NCBI RefSeq assembly: GCF_001428365.1
Contig: NZ_LMSH01000002.1
Span: 558,132 to 622,131, forward strand
Origin: Arthrobacter sp. Soil763
GTDB lineage: Bacteria; Actinomycetota; Actinomycetes; Actinomycetales; Micrococcaceae
Length of the DNA stretch: 64,000 nucleotides
Direction of reading: 5' to 3'
Position 1 is the stretch's first letter. Each line of letters opens with the position of its first letter. The notes below the pieces were generated by a model that saw nothing but the letters and a program-made list of their open reading frames with translations, was not told the origin of the DNA and made no database searches. Both the position numbers and the translations under genes were made by a program. Positions 18,650 through 27,887 of this stretch are shown here, piece by piece.

Positions 18650-19576
18650 CTAGCCCGTAACGCTGCCCTGGGTCAGGCCAGCGACGATGTAGCGCTGCAG
18701 TGCGGCGAAGACCAGCAGGATCGGCACGATGACCAGCACCGCGCCGGCCATCAGGATGCCCCAGCCGGAACCGTTGCCCTCGGAGTTCTGCAGCAGGGTC
18801 AGCCCGACCGGCAGGGTCATCGTCTCCGGCCGGTCCGTGATGATCAGCGGCCAGATGTAGTCGTTCCATTCGCTGACCACGGTCACCAGGGCCACCGTGG
18901 CGATGGAGGGGCCGGAGACCGGCACGACGACCTGCCACAGCCGCCGCCAGTGCCCGGCGCCGTCGATCTCGGCGGCCTCCAGGATGGAGCCGGGCAGCGT
19001 GAGGAAGTGCTGGCGCAGCAGGAACGTGCCGAAGGCGGTGCCGAGGCCGGGAAGGATGATGCCCCAGAGCGTGTTCTTCCCGCCCAGTCCCGCGATCAGG
19101 ATGTAGTTGGGCAGGATGGACACCTGCGGCGGGACCATGAGCGCGACCAGGATGATGATGAAAATGGCGTTCTTGAAGGGAAACCGGACGAAGACCAGCG
19201 CGTAGGCGGTCAGGATGGCCAGGATGACCTTCACCGTGGAGCCCACCGTGGTGACGATCAGGCTGTTCACGAAGAACTGGGCGAACGGCACCGTCGTCAT
19301 GGCGACGCGGTAGTTATCCAGGTTCACGCTCTCCGGCAGGATCTTCAGGTCGGTGGTGACAATCTCGCCGGGCTGCTTGAAGGAGCTCAGCACCATCCAG
19401 AGCAGCGGAAGGACGACGACGAGGGTCGCGAGCAGGAGCGGGACGTAGCCGCCGGCGATCGTCTGGACTAGGTTGGCGCGGGACAGCGGGCGCGGCCGCT
19501 GCGGCGGCACGTCCGGCCCGGTGGCGGGCCCGGCGTTGGCGGCAGGATCGGGGTTGACGGGGGAGAGCGTGCTCAC
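18650..19576 (-). CDS. ABC sugar/glycerol-phosphate permease, MalG/UgpE type
   Basis: Inner-membrane permease of a carbohydrate-type ABC importer. The 308-residue protein has about six hydrophobic segments and the EAA loop ILEAAEIDGAGHWRRLWQVVVPVSGPS that docks the ATPase, plus WNDYIWPLI. The GTG at 19576 overlaps the stop of the upstream permease (GTGA), showing translational coupling. The first 35 residues are Pro/Ala-rich and cytoplasmic. No ATPase gene is in the cluster, so a shared MsmX/UgpC-type ATPase encoded elsewhere is expected. Confidence 0.9.
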   Translation of the reverse strand: MSTLSPVNPDPAANAGPATGPDVPPQRPRPLSRANLVQTIAGGYVPLLLATLVVVLPLLWMVLSSFKQPGEIVTTDLKILPESVNLDNYRVAMTTVPFAQFFVNSLIVTTVGSTVKVILAILTAYALVFVRFPFKNAIFIIILVALMVPPQVSILPNYILIAGLGGKNTLWGIILPGLGTAFGTFLLRQHFLTLPGSILEAAEIDGAGHWRRLWQVVVPVSGPSIATVALVTVVSEWNDYIWPLIITDRPETMTLPVGLTLLQNSEGNGSGWGILMAGAVLVIVPILLVFAALQRYIVAGLTQGSVTG

Positions 19577-20523
19577 GAGTAGTGCACCTTCCGTTCGACG
19601 AACCGGACCTGAAGCACGGTAATGACCAGGAGGATGGCGAAGAGGACCACCGAGATCGACGCGGAGTATCCGGCCCGGTTGAAGGCGCCGAAGGCCTGCA
19701 GGTATGCCTCGTAAATCAGGGTGGACGTGCCGTTGCCCAGCGGAGTCATGATCCGGATCAGGTCGAAGGCCTGGAGGGAGCTGAGCATGGTGGTGATCAG
19801 CAGGAAGAACGTGGTGGGGGAGAGCAGCGGAATCGCCATGCTGACAAAGCGGCGGAACCCGCTGGCGCCGTCGAGCGACGCCGCCTCCATTACGTCCTGG
19901 GGCAGGGACTGGAGCCCGGCGAGGTAGACCACGGCGCAGTAGCCGAGGTTCTTCCAGATGTAGACGACGATGACCATCACCAGGGACAGCTGCGGGTCGT
20001 TGATCCATTGCGGGCTCTGCTGGCCGATGCCCCGCAGCAGCCAGGACAGCACCCCGTAGCCGGGATCGAAGATGAACAGCCAGACCAGCCCGACGCCGAC
20101 GCCGCTGAGGACGTAGGGGGCGAAGACGGCGGACCGGGCGAAGGTGGTGCCGCGGACCTCGGAGTTCAGCGCCAGGGCCACCAGCAGGCCCAGGACCATG
20201 GAGCCGCCGACGGTGACCAGCGTGAAGACAGCCGTGGTGCCGAGCACCTTCGGGGCGTCGGCGCTGGTGAAGAAGTTGATGTAGTTGTCGAAGCCGACGA
20301 CGGTGGCCGAGGCGGAGCCGAGGGTCCAGTCCAGGGTGGAGTAGTACATGTTGTTGATCAGCGGCAGGTAGGTGAACACTGCGATCAGTGCGAGGTTCGG
20401 CAGCGCCAGGGCGAGGAAGACGATAAAGTCCCGGCGGGTCCTGGCGGACCAGCGTCCCCTGCGCCGGTCCGAGGCGACGGTCCCGGCGGCAGCCGCGGGA
20501 CGGTCGGTCAGTTGTCTAGTCAT
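19573..20523 (-). CDS. ABC sugar/glycerol-phosphate permease, MalF/UgpA type
   Basis: Partner permease of the importer. The 316-residue protein has six hydrophobic segments (FIVFLALALPNLALIAVFTYLP first) and an EAA loop VMEAASLDGASGFRRFVSMAIPLLSPT. ATG at 20523; the ribosome-binding site is weak. It is the first gene of the operon (permease, permease, binding protein), read away from the P1 peptidase gene. The 248-base divergent gap upstream has no clear promoter or operator. Confidence 0.9.
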   Translation of the reverse strand: MTRQLTDRPAAAAGTVASDRRRGRWSARTRRDFIVFLALALPNLALIAVFTYLPLINNMYYSTLDWTLGSASATVVGFDNYINFFTSADAPKVLGTTAVFTLVTVGGSMVLGLLVALALNSEVRGTTFARSAVFAPYVLSGVGVGLVWLFIFDPGYGVLSWLLRGIGQQSPQWINDPQLSLVMVIVVYIWKNLGYCAVVYLAGLQSLPQDVMEAASLDGASGFRRFVSMAIPLLSPTTFFLLITTMLSSLQAFDLIRIMTPLGNGTSTLIYEAYLQAFGAFNRAGYSASISVVLFAILLVITVLQVRFVERKVHYS

Positions 20524-20771
20524 AGGGTCTCTAACGGATCCGGGCCTGCAGCGGGCAGGCGGTTGGGCGGGGGATCAATAACACTTCACCACACGGGCGG
20601 TGGGCGGAACCCCGCACAAGGCATTGTCAGAGCTTTGTTATGCCAGGCTTCCTTGCCCGTTTACCTCTTGTTGGTTGCAGTATTCCACACCGTTTGCCTG
20701 CCGTCGGGGAAGGGGCGGCGCTTTCCGGGGACCGGCTGCCGGCCGGGTCCGGGGTGGCCCACAATGGAGCC

Positions 20772-21836
20772 ATGACTGCTATCACGGACGTGCAAGGAAT
20801 CCGGGTGGGCCAGGCCTCCCGGACGGGGGAGGGGTGGCTGACCGGTGTCACCGTGGTCCTGCCGCCGCCGGGCACCGTCGGCTCCGTCGATGTGCGCGGC
20901 GGCGGCCCCGGCACGCACGAGACGGACGCGCTGGATCCGACCACCCTGAGCACCGCCGTCGACGCGGTGGTGCTGACCGGCGGCAGCGCCTTTGGGCTCG
21001 CAGCCGCGCACGGCGCCCAGCGCTGGTGCGAAGAAAACGGCCGCGGGTTTGCCGTGCCCGGCGGCGTGGTGCCGATCGTACCGGCCGCCGCCATCTTCGA
21101 CCTCGGCCGCGGCGGCGACTTCGGCGCCCGCCCCGACGCCGCCATGGGGTACGCGGCCGCCGCCGACGCCGCCTCCCGCCAGGCCGGGCACGACGTCGAC
21201 CGCGGCACCACCGGCGCCGGCACCGGAGCCCTCATCGGCCGGGGCCAATACAAAGGCGGCCTAGGCACCGCCTCCATCACCCTGGACACCATCTCCCCAG
21301 ACGGCCCGGTCGTCGTTGGCGCCCTAGCCGTAGTAAACGCAATCGGTCTGCCCTTCAGCACGTCACCACCGCGGGCGGAAACCGGCAGCGTGGCAGAACC
21401 GGAGCAGGCGGCACATCCGGAACCCGGCAGCGTGCGTCTAAGCGACGAAGGAGGGAGCACGCAGAGGGTTTCGGATGCGCCGCCCACCGAACTAGGCGGG
21501 CCGCCAACCCTCAACACAACGCTTGTCGTCGTGGCGACCAACGCCATCCTGGACAAGGCCGAGTGCAAACGGACGGCGTCGGCAGCCCACGCCGGCCTCG
21601 CCCGGGCGCTGAACCCCAGCCACACCCTGGCCGACGGGGACACTGTCTTTTGCCTTGCCACGGGCGCCGTCGCGCTGGACCGCGGCACCGACGCTGCGCG
21701 GCAATTGAGCCTGATCACGCTGCAAAGCGCGGCAGCCGATGCTGTGCGGCTGGCTATCCTCGACGGGATAGCGGCCGCGTCGGATGTGGAGACGCCGGCG
21801 GGGCGTTTCCGTGCATACCCGGACGAGGTGCGCTAG
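20772..21836 (+). CDS. P1 family (S58) peptidase, DmpA/BapA-like
   Basis: A member of the self-processing N-terminal-nucleophile family that includes D-aminopeptidase DmpA and beta-peptidyl aminopeptidases. Evidence: TDVQGIRVGQAS at the start, GTVGSVDVRGGGPGTHETDAL, VVLTGGSAFGLAAA, and the LNTTLVVVATNA stretch where Thr249 or Thr250 would be the nucleophile after autocleavage. With the ATG at 20772 it has 354 residues. About 50 residues just before the nucleophile (roughly 197-246) are low-complexity and look like an insertion in the cleavage linker. Physiological substrate is unknown. It runs toward infA with its own transcription unit. Confidence 0.85.
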   Translation: MTAITDVQGIRVGQASRTGEGWLTGVTVVLPPPGTVGSVDVRGGGPGTHETDALDPTTLSTAVDAVVLTGGSAFGLAAAHGAQRWCEENGRGFAVPGGVVPIVPAAAIFDLGRGGDFGARPDAAMGYAAAADAASRQAGHDVDRGTTGAGTGALIGRGQYKGGLGTASITLDTISPDGPVVVGALAVVNAIGLPFSTSPPRAETGSVAEPEQAAHPEPGSVRLSDEGGSTQRVSDAPPTELGGPPTLNTTLVVVATNAILDKAECKRTASAAHAGLARALNPSHTLADGDTVFCLATGAVALDRGTDAARQLSLITLQSAAADAVRLAILDGIAAASDVETPAGRFRAYPDEVR

Positions 21837-22005
21837 CATGGCTGGATTTAACATTCGGCCCGCAATGCCGTAGTGTTGACTGTTGGTTGTCTGCCCTGTT
21901 GTGCCCTTTTGTGGCCTGGTGGCTGCAGCCAAGCAATCAAAAAGCGTCCGCAGTGGCCACCGGTGCGAGCCGGAGGGGCTGTGGCAACAACAGTTAGCGG
22001 AGGGT

Positions 22006-22227
22006 ATGGCCAAGAAGGACGGGGTCATTGAGATCGAGGGCGTTGTGACCGAGGCGCTGCCTAACGCGATGTTTCGCGTTGAGCTCACCAACAAGCACAT
22101 CGTTCTGGCACACATCTCTGGAAAGATGCGCCAGCACTACATCAGGATTCTCCCTGAGGACCGCGTAGTGGTGGAGCTGAGCCCTTACGACCTGACGCGT
22201 GGTCGTATCGTCTACCGCTACAAGTAA
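22006..22227 (+). CDS. infA: Translation initiation factor IF-1
   Basis: IF-1 blocks the A site during initiation. The 73-residue OB-fold protein reads [20 protein letters not shown], with [20 protein letters not shown] and the terminal [15 protein letters not shown] at 22006 with GGAGGGT upstream; longer in-frame starts upstream have no family match. A TTGACT at about 21872 has no good -10 partner, so the promoter is unresolved. First gene of the infA-rpmJ-rpsM-rpsK-rpoA-rplQ block. Confidence 0.98.
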   Translation: MAKKDGVIEIEGVVTEALPNAMFRVELTNKHIVLAHISGKMRQHYIRILPEDRVVVELSPYDLTRGRIVYRYK

Positions 22228-22296
22228 ACACTGGGCGGCCGCGGCAACAGCCGGCGGCCGGTCCAGCTGACCAACTGCAACACGCAAAGGAACGCC

Positions 22297-22410
22297 ATGA
22301 AGGTCAAGCCGAGCGTCAAGCAGATCTGCGAAAAGTGCAAAGTGATCCGCCGTAATGGCCGGGTCATGGTGATCTGCGAGAACCCGCGCCACAAGCAGCG
22401 CCAGGGCTAA
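22297..22410 (+). CDS. rpmJ: 50S ribosomal protein L36 (zinc-binding form)
   Basis: A 37-residue protein reading [20 protein letters not shown] and then [17 protein letters not shown]. It keeps the zinc ribbon ligands Cys11, Cys14, Cys27 and His32, so it is the C+ (zinc) form. ATG at 22297 with AAAGGA upstream, 69 bases after infA. Normal length and order. Confidence 0.98.
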   Translation: MKVKPSVKQICEKCKVIRRNGRVMVICENPRHKQRQG

Positions 22411-22593
22411 TTTCCTTCACCGGAAAACCCTGGGTTGCTAACCCACGCAAGTAAATAAAGGCAGCACAAGCTGATCTGGGACACTAAGCATGAACGAGTC
22501 CGGACAGCTAACCCCCGGTCGGAGGCTGGGGCCGTACGGATTGTGCGGGTGTACTGCCTACGACCTCCGGTTTATTCAAGGAGCACTGCCACT

Positions 22594-22971
22594 ATGGCTC
22601 GTCTCGCTGGCGTAGACATTCCCCGCGAAAAGCGGCTGGAAATTGCGCTTACTTACATCTACGGCGTGGGCAAGACCCGTGCACACGAAACCCTGGCTGC
22701 CACCGGCATCAGCGCTGACGTTCGGGTCAAGGACCTGACGGACGCCGAGCTGGTCCAGCTGCGTGACTACATTGAAGGCAACTACAAGGTTGAGGGTGAC
22801 CTTCGCCGCGAGGTAGCCGCCGACATCCGCCGCAAGGTCGAGATCGGCAGCTACGAAGGCCTGCGCCACCGCAAGGGCCTGCCCGTACGCGGCCAGCGTA
22901 CGAAGACCAACGCCCGTACCCGCAAGGGTCCGAAGCGTACCGTCGCCGGCAAGAAGAAGGCCGGACGCTAG
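22594..22971 (+). CDS. rpsM: 30S ribosomal protein S13
   Basis: S13 contacts the P-site tRNA and bridges to the 50S subunit. The 125-residue protein reads [25 protein letters not shown] and ends in the basic [27 protein letters not shown] tail. ATG at 22594 with AAGGAG upstream. A 183-base gap from rpmJ holds no recognised gene. Confidence 0.98.
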   Translation: MARLAGVDIPREKRLEIALTYIYGVGKTRAHETLAATGISADVRVKDLTDAELVQLRDYIEGNYKVEGDLRREVAADIRRKVEIGSYEGLRHRKGLPVRGQRTKTNARTRKGPKRTVAGKKKAGR

Positions 22972-23016
22972 AAATAGCGTTCTCCCTTCCCCCAATAACT
23001 TTCTGTAGGAGAAATA

Positions 23017-23418
23017 ATGCCCCCGAAGACTCGTGGTGCGGTCCGCAAGCCGCGTAAGAAGGACAAGAAGAATATCGCGCTGGGTCAGGCGCACATCAAG
23101 AGCACTTTCAACAACACCATCGTGTCCATCACGGACCCGACCGGTGCTGTCATCTCCTGGGCTTCGTCCGGTGAGGTTGGCTTCAAGGGCTCCCGCAAGT
23201 CCACCCCGTTCGCTGCCCAGATGGCCGCCGAAGCCGCTGCGAAGCGTGCACAGGAGCACGGCATGCGCAAGGTTGACGTGTTCGTCAAGGGACCGGGATC
23301 CGGACGCGAGACCGCCATCCGTTCGCTGCAGGCCGCTGGCCTCGAGGTGGGTTCCATCCAGGACGTCACCCCCAGCGCGCACAACGGCTGCCGCCCGCCG
23401 AAGCGCCGCCGCGTCTAA
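23017..23418 (+). CDS. rpsK: 30S ribosomal protein S11
   Basis: S11 lies on the 30S platform at the mRNA exit. The 133-residue protein shows [31 protein letters not shown] and the C-terminal [21 protein letters not shown] at 23017 with GTAGGAGA upstream. rpsD, which commonly sits between rpsK and rpoA, is absent here. Confidence 0.98.
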   Translation: MPPKTRGAVRKPRKKDKKNIALGQAHIKSTFNNTIVSITDPTGAVISWASSGEVGFKGSRKSTPFAAQMAAEAAAKRAQEHGMRKVDVFVKGPGSGRETAIRSLQAAGLEVGSIQDVTPSAHNGCRPPKRRRV

Positions 23419-23434
23419 TTTCTTGACCGGAGCT

Positions 23435-23460
23435 TGCCCGGATCCTCACGGGTCCGGGCA
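23435..23460. other. Hairpin between rpsK and rpoA
   Basis: An 11-bp stem with one G-U pair joins TGCCCGGATCC (23435-23445) and GGGTCCGGGCA (23450-23460), loop TCAC. There is no T-run. It may reduce read-through into rpoA or protect the upstream mRNA. Confidence 0.55.
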
Positions 23461-23546
23461 GGCCCCCGCCGCGTTAAGCCATTAGACCGATCTTTCCACC
23501 ACCTGTGTTGCGTCATATAGCGGATGCTCGCCGAAAGGAAACCTAA

Positions 23547-24557
23547 GTGCTCATTGCACAGCGCCCCACCCTCTCCGAAGAGGTCGTCTCCGATAACCGC
23601 TCCCGTTTCATCATTGAACCGCTGGAGCCGGGCTTCGGTTACACCCTCGGAAACTCCCTCCGCCGTACCCTGCTCTCCTCCATCCCCGGTGCCTCTGTCA
23701 CGAGCATCCGGATCGATGGCGTGCTGCACGAGTTCACGACGGTTCCGGGTGTCAAGGAAGATGTCACCGAGATCATCCTGAACATCAAGAACCTGTCGGT
23801 CTCCTCCGAGCACGACGAGCCGGTTGTTGCTTACCTGCGCAAGCAGGGCCCGGGAGTCGTCACCGCCGCGGACATCGCTCCGCCGGCCGGCGTCGAATTC
23901 CACAACCCGGATCTGCACATTGCCACGCTGAACTCGAAGGGCAAGTTCGAACTCGAACTGACCATCGAGCGCGGCCGCGGCTATGTTTCGGCAGCTCAGA
24001 ACAAGTCCGGCGACTCCGAGATCGGCCGCATCCCGGTCGACTCGATCTACTCGCCGGTCCTGAAGGTTACTTTCCGCGTGGAAGCTACCCGTGTTGAGCA
24101 GCGCACCGACTTCGACAAGCTCATTGTCGACGTCGAGACCAAGCAGGCCATCGCCCCGCGCGATGCGGTTGCTTCGGCAGGCACCACCCTGGTGGAACTG
24201 TTCGGTCTGGCCCGCGAGCTGAACACCGCAGCTGAAGGTATCGAGATCGGCCCGTCGCCGACGGACGCTGCCCTGGCAGCAGACATGGCGCTTCCGATCG
24301 AGGATCTGGACCTCACCGTCCGTTCCTACAACTGCCTCAAGCGTGAGGGCATCCACACCGTGGGTGAACTCGTTGCCCGCTCCGAGGCTGACCTGATGGA
24401 CATCCGCAACTTCGGTGCGAAGTCCATCGATGAGGTCAAGGCGAAGCTCGTCGAACTGGGTCTGTCCCTCAAGGACTCCCCTCCCGGTTTCGATCTCGCA
24501 GCCCGCGCCGCAGCCATCGAAGAGGACGACGCCGCGTTCAGCGACGACGAGCTCTAA
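23547..24557 (+). CDS. rpoA: RNA polymerase alpha subunit
   Basis: Alpha assembles the polymerase core and its C-terminal domain contacts UP elements and activators. The 336-residue protein has the N-terminal [29 protein letters not shown] and the C-terminal domain [27 protein letters not shown] with [13 protein letters not shown]. An acidic tail of about 25 residues follows. GTG start at 23547 with GAAAGGAAA upstream. rplQ follows after 75 bases, with no promoter evident. Confidence 0.98.
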   Translation: MLIAQRPTLSEEVVSDNRSRFIIEPLEPGFGYTLGNSLRRTLLSSIPGASVTSIRIDGVLHEFTTVPGVKEDVTEIILNIKNLSVSSEHDEPVVAYLRKQGPGVVTAADIAPPAGVEFHNPDLHIATLNSKGKFELELTIERGRGYVSAAQNKSGDSEIGRIPVDSIYSPVLKVTFRVEATRVEQRTDFDKLIVDVETKQAIAPRDAVASAGTTLVELFGLARELNTAAEGIEIGPSPTDAALAADMALPIEDLDLTVRSYNCLKREGIHTVGELVARSEADLMDIRNFGAKSIDEVKAKLVELGLSLKDSPPGFDLAARAAAIEEDDAAFSDDEL

Positions 24558-24632
24558 AACAGATCTTGGCCAGCAGGCTGGACGCACCGCAGCGTGCACA
24601 GCCCGCCGGCTTCCATATGAGGAGAAATAGTT

Positions 24633-25214
24633 ATGCCTACCCCCACTAAGGGTCCGCGCCTCGGTGGCGGCCCGGCTCACGAGCGTCTCATGCTCGCGAA
24701 CCTGGCAGCCGCACTGTTCGAGCACAAGCGGATCACCACCACGGTGACCAAGGCCAAGCGACTGAAGCCCTACGCAGAGCGTCTGGTGACCTTCGCCAAG
24801 CGCGGCGACCTGGCTTCCCGCCGCCGCGTGCTCGGCCTGATCAGCAACAAGGGCGTCGTCCACGAGCTGTTCACCGACATCGCCCAGGCAGTCGAGAACC
24901 GCGACGGCGGCTACACCCGCATCACCAAGATCGGCAACCGCAAGGGCGACAACGCTCCCATGGCTGTTATCGAACTGGTCCTTGAGCCGGTTTCCGCCAA
25001 GCAGGCCGTCGTAGCCGAGGCTACCTCCGCTGCACAGCGCGATGCCGAGAAGAAGGACGCCGACAAGGCTGAAGCAGCTCCGGTCGCCGAGACCGAAGCC
25101 GCCGAGACCGAAGAGGCTCCCGAGGCTGAGGCCGCTGAGACCGAAGCCGCTGCAACCGAAGAGGCTCCGGCCGCCGAGGAAGCTGCCGCGGAGTCCGAGA
25201 AGGACGCCAAGTAG
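24633..25214 (+). CDS. rplQ: 50S ribosomal protein L17 with acidic Ala/Glu tail
   Basis: L17 lies around the exit tunnel. The conserved part (residues 1-120) has [39 protein letters not shown] and [25 protein letters not shown] low-complexity Ala/Glu/Thr tail extends it to 193 residues against about 120-130 usually. ATG at 24633 with GAGGAGA upstream. The transcript appears to end at a terminator that lies inside the start of truA. Confidence 0.97.
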   Translation: MPTPTKGPRLGGGPAHERLMLANLAAALFEHKRITTTVTKAKRLKPYAERLVTFAKRGDLASRRRVLGLISNKGVVHELFTDIAQAVENRDGGYTRITKIGNRKGDNAPMAVIELVLEPVSAKQAVVAEATSAAQRDAEKKDADKAEAAPVAETEAAETEEAPEAEAAETEAAATEEAPAAEEAAAESEKDAK

Positions 25215-25231
25215 TTCCCACCGCGTTCTTA

Positions 25232-25237
25232 TAGACT
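25232..25237 (+). promoter_or_regulatory. Candidate -10 box of a leaderless truA transcript
   Basis: TAGACT ends 7 bases before the ATG at 25245, the distance expected when transcription starts at or near the A of the start codon. No Shine-Dalgarno sequence lies between. No good -35 is visible. The box is also one arm of TAGAC-TTAG-GTCTA (25232-25245 region). Confidence 0.35.
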
Positions 25238-25244
25238 TAGGTCT

Positions 25245-26135
25245 ATGAACGAGCTCAAACCCGCTGCCCCCGATTTGGGGGGCGGCGGGTTTTTGCGTAT
25301 CCGTTTGGACCTGTCCTACGACGGCGGCCCGTTCAACGGCTGGGCCCTGCAGCCCGGGCTCCGCACCGTGCAGGGAGCCCTGGAGGAAGCCCTCGCGCTG
25401 CTGATCCGCCGGCCGGTCCGGGTGACCGTTGCGGGCCGCACCGACGCCGGTGTGCACGCCCGCGGCCAGGTGGTCCACCTGGACCTGAGCGAGGCGGAGT
25501 GGCTGGGGCTGGGCCGCAGCTCCGCCCTTGACCCGGCGTCGTCGCTGCTCCGGCGGCTCCGCGGAGCACTGGGCCGGGTACTCGGAAATCTGGGCGGCGC
25601 GGTCGAGGTCCACGGCGCCGCGCTGGCACCGGAAGGATTCGATGCGCGTTTCTCGGCGCTCTGGCGCCGCTACAGCTACCGGATCGCGGACGGCCCGGCG
25701 CTCTGGGACCCGCTTGGCCGGCACTCGACCCTCTGGCACAAGGAGCAACTCGATACGGCGCTGTTGAACGAGGGCGCCTCCCGCCTCCTGGGGCTGCAGG
25801 ACTTCCGGAGCTACTGCAAACCCCGCGAGGGCGCCACGACCATCCGGGAACTGCAGCGGTTCGACTTCTCCCGCGGCGCCGACGGCGTTATCGTCGCCAC
25901 CGTCCAGGCGGACGCTTTCTGCCACAACATGGTCCGCTCGCTCGTCGGTTCGGCCCTCTACGTCGGAGCCGGGGCGGAACCTCCCGGCTGGCTGTACGAG
26001 CGGCTGATCGCCCGGCAGCGGGACGCCCGGTCCGTGCTCGCTGCCCCGCACCCCCTGGTCCTGGAAGAGGTGGCCTATCCGTCTGCGGAGGGCCTGCTGG
26101 CACGCGCCGAACTGACCAGGGCGCGCCGGGTCTAG
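25245..26135 (+). CDS. truA: tRNA pseudouridine synthase A
   Basis: Makes pseudouridine at tRNA positions 38-40. The family pattern is clear: RIRLDLSYDGGPFNGWALQPG, VAGRTDAGVHA with catalytic Asp (about residue 67), the RRYSYRI region, and VQADAFCHNMVRSLVGSAL. With the ATG at 25245 it has 296 residues. The start is uncertain: bases 25257-25292 form a terminator hairpin, and a TTG at 25293 would give a start MRIRLDL typical of the family. Against that, no good ribosome-binding site serves the TTG. The gene follows rplQ as in many bacteria. Confidence 0.9.
   Translation: MNELKPAAPDLGGGGFLRIRLDLSYDGGPFNGWALQPGLRTVQGALEEALALLIRRPVRVTVAGRTDAGVHARGQVVHLDLSEAEWLGLGRSSALDPASSLLRRLRGALGRVLGNLGGAVEVHGAALAPEGFDARFSALWRRYSYRIADGPALWDPLGRHSTLWHKEQLDTALLNEGASRLLGLQDFRSYCKPREGATTIRELQRFDFSRGADGVIVATVQADAFCHNMVRSLVGSALYVGAGAEPPGWLYERLIARQRDARSVLAAPHPLVLEEVAYPSAEGLLARAELTRARRV
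25257..25294 (+). terminator. Intrinsic terminator overlapping the 5' end of truA
   Basis: A 15-bp stem with one G-U pair joins AAACCCGCTGCCCCC (25257-25271) and GGGGGCGGCGGGTTT (25278-25292), loop GATTTG, followed at once by further Ts (five Ts at 25290-25294). It ends the rplQ operon but lies within codons 5-17 of truA as read from ATG 25245. Confidence 0.75.
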
Positions 26136-26157
26136 CCCTTCCGCCGGCCGCTGTGCC

Positions 26158-27849
26158 CTAGAACGCGGGCGGCGTGCCGTCCGCAGGCAGTTCGACCGTG
26201 AAGGTGCTGCCGCGGCCCGGCCGCGTGCTGCAGCTGATCGAACCGCCGTGGCCTTCCACGATCGCTTTGGTGATGGACAGGCCGAGCCCGGCGCCCGGGA
26301 TGGCGCCGTCACGGACTGCCGGACTGCGGAAGAACCTGGTGAACACCTTCTCCGCGTCCGCGGCGGTCATCCCGATGCCGGAGTCCTGCACCCGTAACAG
26401 CAGCCGCCCGTCGCACGCCCGCGCCGAGACGGTCACCGCGCCCCCGTCGGGGGAGTACTTGATGGCGTTGGAGACAAGGTTGTCAAGGGCCTGGCTGATC
26501 CGCAGCGGGTCAACGTTCGCCCACAGCGGCGCCGGCACGTCCATTGCCAGGGACACCCCGGCGCAGTGGGCGTGGGCCTGGGCCGAGCCGAGGCTGGCCT
26601 CGACCAGCCCGGCGAGGTCCGTGCGGCGCGGCTGGACGTGAACGGCGGCGCTGGCCGACATCAGCAGGTCCGAGACGAGCGCCAGCAGGCGCTCGGCGTT
26701 CCGCTGCGCCACCTCGAGCCGGCGCAGCACCGCCTGCGGCAGCTCCTCGCCCAGGACCAGGTCGAGGTTGCCGATGATGGAGGTCAGCGGGGTCCTGAAC
26801 TCGTGTGAGACGGTCGCGACGACGTCCTCCTTGGCGGCGAGGGCGTTGACCAGGCCGGTCACCTCGTTGTAAACGACGACGGCGCCATGGAAGCCGCCGT
26901 CGTCGTTGCGCAGCGGCTGCGCGGCGGTGGAGACGACGCGACTCCCGGGCGGCGTCCCAAAGCAGACCAGGTGGTCGGCGAAGGGCCCGCCCTCCAGCGC
27001 GCGGCGGAGCGGGCGCCGGTCGACGGGCAGCGGCGTTGACCGGTCCAGGCCGGTCAGCAGCAGGTTCGCTTCCCCCACCTGGTCCCCGGCAGCACCGTCC
27101 GCTGCGGGGACAGCCGGGGCGGCGGACGCCTCGAGCCGGGACTGCCAGCTGTTGGTGAGCAGGCGCCGTCCGTCCGCTCCGACGGCGACAATACCGACGT
27201 CGACCGTGTCCAGGATGGTGTTCAGCAGCCGTTCGCGTTCCCGGCTCTGCGCGAGCAGGGCCTGCAGCTGGGCTTCCTTGGCCGCGATCTTGGCCTGCTG
27301 GCGCCGCAGTTGCGCGCGGCCGACCTGGATGGCGAGCGAGACCGCCGCAGTCATCAGGGCAAGAAGGAGGATGGTGGGGATCCGTTTCCCGGCTTCCCCC
27401 GCGGGGGCGGACAGGATCCACGGCAGTCCGGCCAGCACGGGCCCAAGGAATCCGGTTGCGACCACCACCGCCGGGGAAAGCCGGGAGGCCGCGATCCAGA
27501 CGATGGGAAGCACGGTCAGCACGCCGAGGCCGGGGAGTTCCTCTGCTGCCGCGGCCCGGCTGAGCCCGATAGCGGCCAGGTCCAGGAAGGGGATCACCAG
27601 CGGGGCCGAGCGGGCGAGGCGCTGCCACGGGATGAATGCGGAGGAGAGCAGGAGCGCGGCATGAAGGGCGAGGGCGGCCTGGCCCCAAGCGGTGTCCACG
27701 TGCAGGGTCCAGGCGGGCGGGGCCGCGGCCAGGCCGGCGGCGAAGAGCAGAGTCAGCGGCGCCTGGCGCGCCAGCACACGGAAACGCGGGGGCAGGTCTG
27801 CCACCCGGCGGGCCATGCCCGCGCCGCGGCCCAACCGCCATTCATCCAC
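26158..27849 (-). CDS. Membrane sensor histidine kinase
   Basis: A two-component sensor kinase of 563 residues. The N-terminal 180 residues hold about five to six hydrophobic membrane segments with short loops, so the signal is probably sensed in or near the membrane. A coiled linker (about 180-210) and a PAS-like segment (about 210-330) follow. The kinase core is complete: H-box VSHEFRTPL (His349), N-box DNLVSNAIKYS, G1 DSGIGM, F-box FTRFFR and G2 GAGLGLSI. GTG start at 27849 with a distant GAGGAAGGGG; an ATG at residue 12 is possible. It is divergent from the response regulator 159 bases away, a likely partner. Confidence 0.93.
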   Translation of the reverse strand: MDEWRLGRGAGMARRVADLPPRFRVLARQAPLTLLFAAGLAAAPPAWTLHVDTAWGQAALALHAALLLSSAFIPWQRLARSAPLVIPFLDLAAIGLSRAAAAEELPGLGVLTVLPIVWIAASRLSPAVVVATGFLGPVLAGLPWILSAPAGEAGKRIPTILLLALMTAAVSLAIQVGRAQLRRQQAKIAAKEAQLQALLAQSRERERLLNTILDTVDVGIVAVGADGRRLLTNSWQSRLEASAAPAVPAADGAAGDQVGEANLLLTGLDRSTPLPVDRRPLRRALEGGPFADHLVCFGTPPGSRVVSTAAQPLRNDDGGFHGAVVVYNEVTGLVNALAAKEDVVATVSHEFRTPLTSIIGNLDLVLGEELPQAVLRRLEVAQRNAERLLALVSDLLMSASAAVHVQPRRTDLAGLVEASLGSAQAHAHCAGVSLAMDVPAPLWANVDPLRISQALDNLVSNAIKYSPDGGAVTVSARACDGRLLLRVQDSGIGMTAADAEKVFTRFFRSPAVRDGAIPGAGLGLSITKAIVEGHGGSISCSTRPGRGSTFTVELPADGTPPAF

Positions 27850-27887
27850 TGCGCCAGCCCCTTCCTCGCAACTGGAGTTTACATCCC

